Assembly (NCBI GenBank): GCA_040755755.1
Contig: JBFLZW010000078.1
Coordinates: 1 to 64,000, forward strand
Reading direction: 5' to 3'
DNA from: a bacterium
GTDB taxonomy: Bacteria > SZUA-182 > DTGQ01
Length of the DNA: 64,000 bases
A program made the translations under genes and the position numbers. The stretch's first letter is position 1. Each line of letters starts with the position of its first letter. The notes under the pieces were generated by a model. The model saw nothing but the letters and a program-made list of their open reading frames with translations. It was not told where the DNA came from and did no database searches. Of the stretch, positions 17,247-23,415 are shown in pieces.

Positions 17247-17581
17247 AATTTCCCCCTTGCCGAGTATTTTGGGCTCCAGGTAACTATTCAGGTTGCTGAG
17301 CCTGTAGCCTGATAGGCTGTTAGGCTGATGAGCTGTAGTCTCAAAGTTTTCTTTGAGGTTGGGACGCATTGCCTCTTCCTGACAGCCTAAATGCCTGCCT
17401 ACAGCTAGCCTCTCTGCCTCAGTAGTTACAACTCCACTGATATCATTATAGCATAACTCTATAAAAACACAAGATATTGTTATATTTCAATTAGTTGTTT
17501 GCTGTCATTGCCGCATCGCGGCGGAAGTTGATTCTTAGTACACTGCGCGGGAATTAGGCGGCCAGTTGTCTGGTAGTTTAA
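17247..17581. other. Intergenic region upstream of the AAA+ gene with short repeats
   Basis: Between about 17280 and 17420 the motif AGCCTGTAGCCTGATAGGCT and related AGGCTG/CAGCCT words recur in both directions, forming several overlapping small palindromes. No gene was seen. The AT-rich stretch around 17440-17490 would be a reasonable place for the minus-strand promoter of the AAA+ gene, but no clean pair of boxes stands out. Confidence 0.35.
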
Positions 17582-17785
17582 GAGCCTGCCTCCAGCAGGC
17601 CTCTAAAACTCAATGGATGTGGATTGGATATTACGATTGCCGGTTTAGAGTTGCCAACGGCATGTATAGCCGCTTGCCTTCTCGGTGAAGGCAATTATGG
17701 GATGAAAGAAATAGATGTCGATCCTGCCTCAGTGAGGCTCATCAACTTCATTGCCAGAGAGGACTGCAAGGCTGTTTATTTATAA
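17582..17785 (+). pseudogene. Fragment of a secreted repeat-domain protein
   Basis: A 67-codon stretch open between stops, with no convincing start, reads GLDITIAGLELPTACIAACL and then GMKEIDVDPASVRLINFIA. The IDPASVRL motif and the preceding ILG-type strand are characteristic of a domain common in dockerin-bearing and calcium-binding secreted proteins. It seems to be the debris of such a gene. Confidence 0.35.
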
Positions 17786-17899
17786 TCATAGAGAGGACAC
17801 AAAGCGCACAGGGAAAAGCCATCCGATAAGCCCTGTGGTTTGCAGCATAAAAACAAAGATCAATATCCATTTCCAGTCATCCATGCAATCACCTATGAC

Positions 17900-18208
17900 T
17901 TACTTCCAAAGCGTAAGTATGGTAACAATTACCCCTGTGTAGGCGATCAAAAGACCGGCAAACCATTTGACAAGGCTTGATTTTGCTTTTTCCACTTCCA
18001 GCCTGACCGATTCTATTTCTCTACGGGTTAATTCTATCTCTTTGGTCAGTTTAAGCTCTACTTCACGCAGGTCTCCTTTTGTTGTCAGTTCTTTATTTTT
18101 AGTATCAACCAGTTCCTCAATATCTTTCACAATGATTTGCGCTTCTTCTTTGCTGTAAGTCTTTGAGAAGATATTGAATAACTCCATTACCTGTGTACTG
18201 GTGCTCAT
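17900..18208 (-). CDS. Coiled-coil protein with C-terminal membrane anchor, module copy A
   Basis: A 102-residue protein resembling the DUF1640/CCDC90-type family. Residues 1-35 form a conserved head (VMELFNIFSKTYSKEEAQ then VKDIEELV), about 36-80 a charged coiled coil (ELKLTKEIELTRREIESVRL), and about 83-101 a membrane helix (AGLLIAYTGVIVTILTLW). Only a short cytoplasmic or periplasmic end follows, so it looks tail-anchored. It overlaps the stop of the upstream HTH gene by four bases (coupled translation). The paralogous pair at 30677-31263 keeps the same order and overlap. The function is unknown; a membrane effector controlled by its HTH partner is possible. Confidence 0.7.
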   Translation of the reverse strand: MSTSTQVMELFNIFSKTYSKEEAQIIVKDIEELVDTKNKELTTKGDLREVELKLTKEIELTRREIESVRLEVEKAKSSLVKWFAGLLIAYTGVIVTILTLWK

Positions 18209-18396
18209 CTTGCAGCCGCCTTTAGATTCTCAGTGTTTACTCTTAAATCCTCTTCCAGTTCAGCCTTTTTGAAGCGGTATGCATTACCCACTTTAAAGGC
18301 CCTGATTCGTCCTTCATGAATCATTTTAAGTAATGTTCCCTTGGTTATCCTAAAAATCTGGATAACTTCTTGAGTGGTCATATATTCTGTTTCCAT
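18205..18396 (-). CDS. Excisionase-type helix-turn-helix protein, module copy A
   Basis: A 63-residue MerR/excisionase-like DNA-binding protein: MTTQEVIQIFRITKGTLLKM is the helix-turn-helix, and IRAFKVGNAYRFKKAELEE is the wing with the usual VG-YRF and a final helix. Small proteins of this type are known as recombination directionality factors but are just as often plasmid, TA or operon regulators. An AAAGGA Shine-Dalgarno lies upstream. A promoter with a perfect dyad in its spacer lies 40-70 bases upstream, which suggests that it represses its own operon. It is paired with the membrane coiled-coil gene downstream. Confidence 0.75.
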   Translation of the reverse strand: METEYMTTQEVIQIFRITKGTLLKMIHEGRIRAFKVGNAYRFKKAELEEDLRVNTENLKAAAR

Positions 18397-18436
18397 TTCT
18401 TTCCTTTCTAAAATGTTATATTATTATCTCTTCTAA

Positions 18437-18465
18437 ATCATATCGATTTCAACCGAAATCGTCAA
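18437..18465 (-). promoter_or_regulatory. Promoter with operator-like dyad for HTH/coiled-coil module A
   Basis: Read on the minus strand: TTGACG (18465-18460), a 17-base spacer, then TATGAT (18442-18437). The spacer contains a perfect dyad CGATTTC-N4-GAAATCG (18444-18461 on the plus strand). A protein bound there would cover both boxes, so the first gene, an HTH protein, is a likely autorepressor. Confidence 0.6.
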
Positions 18466-18567
18466 GCAAAAAATCTGGTAGCCCATATATAATCACCCAA
18501 GATATAAATGTTGAGGGAAGAGAAGGTGAGGCAACTTTTACTCTATTACTATCATGAGGAAAAATGA

Positions 18568-18675
18568 ACCGTAACCTTGGATGGCGCGACCTCTGATGAC
18601 CCTGATGATGGCATCACATCCTATGGCAACGGTATCTGGCGGGGCGAAAAGCCCCGCCCTTCTCGCTCTTCGTGA
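18568..18675 (+). pseudogene. PKD-domain fragment
   Basis: After a stop at 18565-18567 the frame reads TVTLDGATSDDPDDGITSYG, the hallmark of a PKD domain (LDGSxSxDPDxGxxxxY), and then runs into a G/C-rich hairpin and a stop at 18675. There is no start codon. It is a relic of a secreted or surface protein, about 1 kb from the fragment at 17582. Confidence 0.45.
18638..18658. terminator. G/C-rich hairpin (8-bp stem, GAAAA loop)
   Basis: GGCGGGGC, loop GAAAA, GCCCCGCC. A strong stem but no U-run on either side; a repeat-type hairpin or weak terminator. Confidence 0.4.
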
Positions 18676-18722
18676 CATCTTTCCGACAGGCTCCTCGGCC
18701 AGGCAGGTTTATCAAATTCCCG

Positions 18723-18750
18723 ATAGGCGGGGTTTTCTAACCCCGCCTAT
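18723..18750. terminator. Perfect 12-bp hairpin with 4-base loop
   Basis: ATAGGCGGGGTT, loop TTCT, AACCCCGCCTAT. It lies about 90 bases past the stop of the minus-strand gene ending at 18841 and may end its transcript, although there is no clear U-tract. Confidence 0.45.
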
Positions 18751-18840
18751 TAAAGGGTGGCAGGGGCTGGAGACCCTGTGCACCTGCCTCTTGATTTCTC
18801 CAGGGTAGGCCAGTTATCATAAGCCTCACCCTGGGCTCAG

Positions 18841-19134
18841 TCACTCCCCCACCCGGATAAATTCTCCCATGTCTTTGAAGGAAAAATTGACAAAGATACG
18901 GCTTCCATCAAAATCAAGGACCCGCATATCTCCATCCGGATTCATGTTTTCCACTACCAGGTTAAAATGATTTCCGTACAATTCCCGGCATTTTTCCACC
19001 GAGACTTCAGACAGGATGTACTTTTTCATCCCTTTAGCATGCAGCCTGGCGGTTATATTTTCATCCAGAAGGTTGTTGTAGGTAGTGATAATGAGGATTG
19101 GACCTGTACCGGTAAAAATGATAGCTGCCTTCAT
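18841..19134 (-). CDS. Small conserved hypothetical protein
   Basis: A 97-residue protein beginning MKAAIIFTGTGPILIITTYN. This GTGPILIxTxxxxLxD opening and the ending DFDGSRIFVNFSFKDMGEFI resemble a short, conserved but uncharacterised protein family found in sulfate- and metal-reducing bacteria, sometimes just called cytosolic protein. A much longer frame continues upstream but overlaps the neighbouring gene and lacks protein-like composition, so the ATG at 19134 (GGAG about 14 bases upstream) is chosen. No catalytic motif is known. Confidence 0.65.
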   Translation of the reverse strand: MKAAIIFTGTGPILIITTYNNLLDENITARLHAKGMKKYILSEVSVEKCRELYGNHFNLVVENMNPDGDMRVLDFDGSRIFVNFSFKDMGEFIRVGE

Positions 19135-19279
19135 AGGGGTAATCACTCCTCTCCTTAAGTTAAGCCTGAAAAACAACTTAAACTCAGGGGTACTTATATA
19201 CCCTTTCCATTTATAATTATAGCATATCCGGGGTAAGAAGGCGGGACCAAGATTTAGGGAAAAATTACCAATGGCTGCG

Positions 19280-20008
19280 CTATTCCAGGAGGAGGTCGTG
19301 CAGCTCCTCATCGGAGATGTTCGAGATGTCAAATCCAATCTCCTGGCGGAACCTGGCTGTATCAAAGGCTGGCTTCCCGGATTTTCCGGCTGGGGTTTTA
19401 TCAGGCGGATAGAGCGGTGATCTGTCAGGCTGGCTGGTCTGGAGACTGTCGTCAGACGGACATTTCCGGGGGCTGTTGTCTGACTGGCTGGTCCGTAACC
19501 ATTTTTCCAACTGGTTTCTGAGGGATGGGATTTCGGGGAGGGAAGTATCATCAGGAAGAGCGGCTATTTTTTCCAAAAAGACTTTTATGCTCTCCCCATC
19601 CTGGAAACAGGTATACTTCAGGAGGGTAATATGATACTCTTTCAGGTTTAAGAGCACCTTCCGGATGATGTCAGAGTAAGCGGGAGAGATAAAATAAATT
19701 GATGGAGGAAGGGCAATATCGATTACACCGGAATACAGTTTTTGGAGTATGGGCCGGTTTTCCCGATACCAGCACAGGCACTTGAACGGGCGAAGGAAAT
19801 CGGTCTCCAGACTGGAGGTAGTAATGAAAAAGAGTATCCCTCGCTTGTTTCTGTCGGCGGCAATCAGGTCGATGCAGCCATACTCCTCGTTTCCGAGGGA
19901 TGTATCGACAATAGTTGCTCCGCTTTGAATTTCATCAACCGCTTCGGTGATGATCTCAATGAGTGTCTGCGGATCGGAAATTTGCAGGGACCTGAGTAAA
20001 CGGCTCAT
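19280..20008 (-). CDS. Unknown protein coupled to the MinD-like gene; possible degenerate PD-(D/E)xK fold
   Basis: A 242-residue soluble protein. Residues about 30-65 (GATIVDTSLG, then CIDLIAADRNKRGILFFITT) follow the beta-hairpin pattern of PD-(D/E)xK nucleases (IDLIAxDxxxxLVxIExK), but the acid-x-Lys pair is replaced by F-I-T, so it would not be catalytic. Residues about 165-215 are Ser/Pro/Asp-rich and probably disordered; the C terminus ends with a short acidic helix (SDEELHDLLLE). The start overlaps the MinD-like gene by four bases. The pair may work as a non-enzymatic positioning or polarity unit, which is inference. Confidence 0.5.
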   Translation of the reverse strand: MSRLLRSLQISDPQTLIEIITEAVDEIQSGATIVDTSLGNEEYGCIDLIAADRNKRGILFFITTSSLETDFLRPFKCLCWYRENRPILQKLYSGVIDIALPPSIYFISPAYSDIIRKVLLNLKEYHITLLKYTCFQDGESIKVFLEKIAALPDDTSLPEIPSLRNQLEKWLRTSQSDNSPRKCPSDDSLQTSQPDRSPLYPPDKTPAGKSGKPAFDTARFRQEIGFDISNISDEELHDLLLE

Positions 20009-20823
20009 GGTATTCCCAGAAGATTTTCACTCAGCTCGGAGAGGGCCTGACTGGAAACCGAGGATGATCCCAAAAGAACCAGAGGGCTTCTCGATTTTAT
20101 CGAGCTCCGGGCTTCCTGGTCAAAGGGGATTTCCGGCATGAGGATCTGCGGATCAATGGGGAGATACTTCGAAATTACCCTTTCCAGGTTATCGGCTGTC
20201 CGCCGCGACAGACCGGCTTTCTCATCCGGTCGGGAGACAGCGCCGATAAGGCATTTTGTGCGGAAAGAGAGGGATTTTTTGATCCAGGAATAGGTCCTCA
20301 GCAGGGAATCAGGCCGGGAATCGAGAAAGAAGATCGCCCGGTGAAAGTCCGTGAAGGGATCGGTCCGGGGCAAATCGTCAGGACCGTTTGGCAGGTTGAT
20401 CAGGATAATGTCCGATTCTCCTACTCTCTGATCAGCGAAAATCCGCCTGATAATCTGCCGCGGGCCTGCCTGCTCTCCAGGTATGGCCAGAGTAACAATG
20501 GTAACTCGTGAAAACCCGAAGAGCTTGACACTTTCAATTGTGAGATCCGGGCGATAAATCTTCTCCTGGCGGGGGAAGTCATTGTTCAGATCAACCAGAT
20601 TGCCCATGAGATACCGTACATTGGACTGCTCCAGGCAAAAATCGATTACTGACACACTCCGATTGCGCCGGGCGATTTCCAGCGATAGATTGCAGACGAG
20701 ATATGATCCGGCTTCCGCTGACAGACAGCAGAAAACCGGAAGAAGCCAAAAGGATTTCGAAGGGGAACCTGAACCCTGGTCTGCTTCGGCAGCAGAAAAA
20801 AATGAGGGTAAAATATTCTCCAT
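20005..20823 (-). CDS. MinD/ParA-like protein with a lost P-loop
   Basis: A 272-residue protein with the MinD/FlhG architecture. Residues about 25-75 align with the N-terminal part of MinD: a hydrophobic strand (FWLLPVFCC), then SAEAGSYLVCNLSLEIARRN, then SVSVIDFCLEQSNVRYLMG. The Walker A motif (GKGGVGKTT) is replaced by SAEAGSYL, so there is no lysine to bind phosphate. Later elements are retained: SDIILINLPNGPDD (Walker B-like strand), FFLDSRPDSLLRTYSWIKKS, and LPIDPQILMPEIPFDQEARSS, like the MinD iP-D-x-x-v stretch. It should be unable to hydrolyse ATP. It is coupled to the gene downstream by a four-base overlap. Confidence 0.65.
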   Translation of the reverse strand: MENILPSFFSAAEADQGSGSPSKSFWLLPVFCCLSAEAGSYLVCNLSLEIARRNRSVSVIDFCLEQSNVRYLMGNLVDLNNDFPRQEKIYRPDLTIESVKLFGFSRVTIVTLAIPGEQAGPRQIIRRIFADQRVGESDIILINLPNGPDDLPRTDPFTDFHRAIFFLDSRPDSLLRTYSWIKKSLSFRTKCLIGAVSRPDEKAGLSRRTADNLERVISKYLPIDPQILMPEIPFDQEARSSIKSRSPLVLLGSSSVSSQALSELSENLLGIP

Positions 20824-20984
20824 TCCTGCCTCTTTTTCAGCTTATTAAGATCATTATATGGGAAAAGTTCTATGAATAAACGTGAGATATAATAACATAA
20901 CTATAATTTTTGGTCAAAGGTTATTTATACTGTTTACCGAATAGATACATTTTCCCGTTCAATCTCTTTGTTCTTTTTCGGTAA
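20824..20984. other. AT-rich divergent intergenic region
   Basis: This AT-rich stretch separates the minus-strand MinD-like operon from the plus-strand PII-like operon and should hold the promoter of the former. No definite minus-strand boxes were chosen. The plus-strand promoter begins at 20985. Confidence 0.35.
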
Positions 20985-21013
20985 TTGACAAATGAAGTGG
21001 GATCATTTACAAT
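20985..21013 (+). promoter_or_regulatory. Strong sigma-70 promoter for the PII-like/HD operon
   Basis: A perfect TTGACA (20985-20990), exactly 17 bases, then TACAAT (21008-21013). The start of transcription would be near 21020, leaving about 105 bases of leader. Confidence 0.75.
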
Positions 21014-21124
21014 AAAAATGTGTCGATATATTAATGCCTTACCCAATATCCTGACTTTTATGTATCAGCCGCAAAGGAGAAGGAATAACAGTAAGTACAT
21101 TCTGTGCGGAAGGGGAACCCGTAG

Positions 21125-21466
21125 ATGCATCTTTTAGTTCTCGTATTAAATAAAGAGGAGCTTTTGGATGAAGTGCTGGAAGCCTTTGTCGAGGCCGGCA
21201 TCACCGGTGCCACGATCGTTGACAGCGTGGGCATGGGCCGGACCCTGGCTTACCGGATTCCGCTTTTTGCCGGATTGCGAAAATCGATCAAGACATCCGA
21301 CTACAATAAAATGATTTTTTCGGTAATTCATAATGACGAGATCCTGAAGGATGCAGTAAACATCCTTGATAAAATTATCGATTTTGACAAGCCCGGAACC
21401 GGCCTGTTATTTGTGGTTCCCATCACTTTAGTTAAGGGAATCCGCTTTGAGGAATTATCCTGGTAG
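21125..21466 (+). CDS. PII-like small regulatory protein
   Basis: A 113-residue protein of the PII-like superfamily. MHLLVLVLNKEELLDEVLEA starts a beta-alpha unit, AGITGATIVDSVGMGRTL matches the G-x-T-G-A-T-x-x-x-x-G-x-G stretch seen in PII and its relatives, and GTGLLFVVPI near the C terminus matches the last strand. The classical T-loop tyrosine of GlnB is absent. Such proteins usually form trimers that bind nucleotides and control a partner. The Shine-Dalgarno is GGAAGGGG. The next gene, an HD triphosphohydrolase, overlaps it by 20 bases, so the partner may be that enzyme. Confidence 0.65.
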   Translation: MHLLVLVLNKEELLDEVLEAFVEAGITGATIVDSVGMGRTLAYRIPLFAGLRKSIKTSDYNKMIFSVIHNDEILKDAVNILDKIIDFDKPGTGLLFVVPITLVKGIRFEELSW

Positions 21467-22694
21467 AGTCTCGGAAGAGACAAGGCTGATAGAAAAGATG
21501 GGTGAATCGCAATTGTCCTTACTTGCTCAGGAGATTATTCGAAATAATCAGCAAAGGGAGGAGAAAACCCTTTCTCCTTATGCCTGTAAAAGCCACTCAG
21601 GAAGCCGACAGGAGCCGGAACGGGAAAAAATTGCCGATCACCTGAATATCAGGCCGATATTCTTTCACGACACCGACAAGATCATCCATTCGCTGGCATA
21701 CTCACGGTACATTGATAAGGCCCAGGTTTTCTTTCTGTTTGAAAATGACCATATCACCCATCGGGTTCTTCACGTGCAGTTTGTTTCCAAAATCGCCCGG
21801 GTCATCGGACGATGCCTCAGGCTGAACGAGGATCTGATCGAAGCGATTGCTCTCGGTCATGATATCGGACATGCACCCTATGGCCATGATGGAGAAGCCT
21901 ACCTCGATCAACTGTGCATCCGGCATGGGATCGGCCACTTTTTTCATAACCTTCAAAGTGTCCGGCTGCTGCGGGAGATCGAAAACCGGGGTCATGGCCT
22001 CAATATTTCTCTTCAGGTTCTTGACGGCATCATGTCCCATAACGGAGAGATGGAGAATCAGGTTCTGCTGCCGGATTACCGGAAAACCTGGACATCCTTC
22101 CTGGAAGATTATCAGCGGGGATACCATGAGGAGGCTTATGGCAGGAAATTTCGTCCCATGACCCTGGAAGGCATGGCAGTCCGTATTTCCGACATCATCG
22201 CCTACATCGGGCGGGATATCGAGGATGCCATTACCGTGAAGCTCATCAGAAGAGAAGACCTCCCGGCCCGGGTCGTCAAGGTTCTGGGCGACCGGAACGA
22301 TACGATCATCAATGCCCTGGTTCTCGACCTGATTGAAAACAGCTTCGATAAGGATTATCTCTGCCTGAGCCCTCAGATATTTGAAGCCCTCAGGGAATTA
22401 AAGGAATTCAACTACCGGGCCATCTATCTCAATCCCCGGATAAAGGCCCAGAATACCAAGATTAAAAGAATGTTCGAGCTGCTGTTCGAGCGGTATCTCA
22501 ATGACCTGAAGGAAGGGCAGAAAAACTCCCCGATCTACAGGTTTTTTCTCGATAACCTGGATCAGGTTTATTTCTGCAATACTTCTCCTGAGAGAATGGT
22601 GGTCGATTTTATCAGCGGTATGACCGATGATTTTTTTAATCGCCAGTTCCGGGAATCTTTCTTGCCCGCCTCCTTTGGCCTGGAAATAGGGTAA
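21447..22694 (+). CDS. HD-domain dGTPase-like triphosphohydrolase
   Basis: A 415-residue cytoplasmic enzyme of the dGTPase (Dgt) group, which releases triphosphate from dNTPs. Metal ligands of the HD domain are visible: THRVLHV (His105) and LGHDIGHAPYGHDGE (His138, Asp139). The later KMFELLFERYL and ISGMTDDF elements are typical of dGTPase C termini. The TTG at 21447 has AAGGGA seven bases upstream and would couple translation to the PII-like gene; the ATG at 21498 is the alternative (398 residues). The first 60 residues are not conserved-looking. Confidence 0.8.
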   Translation: MRNYPGRVSEETRLIEKMGESQLSLLAQEIIRNNQQREEKTLSPYACKSHSGSRQEPEREKIADHLNIRPIFFHDTDKIIHSLAYSRYIDKAQVFFLFENDHITHRVLHVQFVSKIARVIGRCLRLNEDLIEAIALGHDIGHAPYGHDGEAYLDQLCIRHGIGHFFHNLQSVRLLREIENRGHGLNISLQVLDGIMSHNGEMENQVLLPDYRKTWTSFLEDYQRGYHEEAYGRKFRPMTLEGMAVRISDIIAYIGRDIEDAITVKLIRREDLPARVVKVLGDRNDTIINALVLDLIENSFDKDYLCLSPQIFEALRELKEFNYRAIYLNPRIKAQNTKIKRMFELLFERYLNDLKEGQKNSPIYRFFLDNLDQVYFCNTSPERMVVDFISGMTDDFFNRQFRESFLPASFGLEIG

Positions 22695-22833
22695 AAAAGC
22701 AGGAGTCAGGAGCCAGAAGGCAGAAGGCAGAATAAAGCCAGCAGGCAGAAGTCAGGAGAGAAGTTATCACGTATCAGTTTTCTGTTTTTTACTGATCACT
22801 GACCACTCTCTCCTGGTCTTCTCAATTTTCATC
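22695..22833. repeat. Low-complexity AGGAGCCAGAAGGCAG repeats
   Basis: The gap contains runs of related words (GGAGTCAGGAGCCAGAAGGC, GCAGAAGGCAG, GCAGAAGTCAGGAG) on the left and CACTGACCACTCTCTCCTGG on the right. Similar words recur at 30400-30440 and, as GTGAACAGTGGTCA, at 47901-47928. They are dispersed intergenic repeats of unknown origin. Confidence 0.4.
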
Positions 22834-23151
22834 CTAACTATTACTTACGACCTCCAGAATGCAGTTTTCAGTACCAAACTGATTCGGTTCGAATTTCGTG
22901 CATTGAGGGTCATTCCGCCATTCACCATCCACGAGATAGCGATATTGGTATCTGCCCGGTTCCAGATCCAGTCTCGCTTTCCAATTACCATCCTTGTCTT
23001 TCTTCATGCTCTGGGTGTAGTCCCAATTATTGAAATCACCCACCAAAGAAACATTGTGGGCTTCCGGTGAGTGAAAGGTAAAATATACCCTCTTTCTTTT
23101 TGGACGGTTATCTGCGGTTTTTGTTGTTGATGACGACTTGTTCGTTGCCAT
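22834..23151 (-). CDS. Glycogen-binding (CBM48/AMPK-type) domain protein
   Basis: A small soluble protein of 105 residues that is essentially one CBM48/AMPK-beta glycogen-binding domain. The pattern RVYFTFHSPEAHNVSLVGDF, then NNWD, then the G-x-W-x-A-x-L-x-L-x-P-G-x-Y-x-Y-R-Y-x-V-D-G-x-W series is textbook for the fold. A basic, Ser/Thr-rich N-terminal 25 residues precede it. The ATG at 23151 is chosen over that at 23172 because GGGAGG lies six bases ahead. Its job may be to bring a partner to glycogen or sense storage; no glycogen gene is nearby. Confidence 0.85.
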   Translation of the reverse strand: MATNKSSSTTKTADNRPKRKRVYFTFHSPEAHNVSLVGDFNNWDYTQSMKKDKDGNWKARLDLEPGRYQYRYLVDGEWRNDPQCTKFEPNQFGTENCILEVVSNS

Positions 23152-23318
23152 TGGTCCTCCCTTGAAAGACAACAGGTTGAGAGTTTTTCAATGAATTCCG
23201 AAAAAATGTTTAGCAAATTTAACCAGTAAAGTCAAGAGAGAAAATGATTATCTTTGAATATTGAGCGCCCATCTCCTGACCATCTGTACCCTCCCAGCTT
23301 ATGCGGGCACTTACGTAA

Positions 23319-23347
23319 TTGACTATCTCATTGAACTTGGCTATTAT
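23319..23347 (+). promoter_or_regulatory. Sigma-70 promoter upstream of tamB
   Basis: TTGACT (23319-23324), 17 bases, TATTAT (23342-23347), about 70 bases before the tamB start. Confidence 0.55.
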
Positions 23348-23415
23348 TAATTATTTTAACCGCGACGATCCAACGCCCAAATTCACAAAATCGAGGGATT
23401 ATTTCTCTACCAATC

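Noticed and set aside
17900-18396. Prophage or integrative element implied by excisionase-type HTH genes
   Set aside because: No integrase, attachment-site duplication or phage gene is near either copy; the fold is common to many regulators.
18841-19551. A 236-residue version of the small hypothetical protein
   Set aside because: The extra N-terminal part overlaps the neighbouring gene in another frame and has a low-information Ser/Pro/Arg composition, so the shorter 97-residue gene is preferred.
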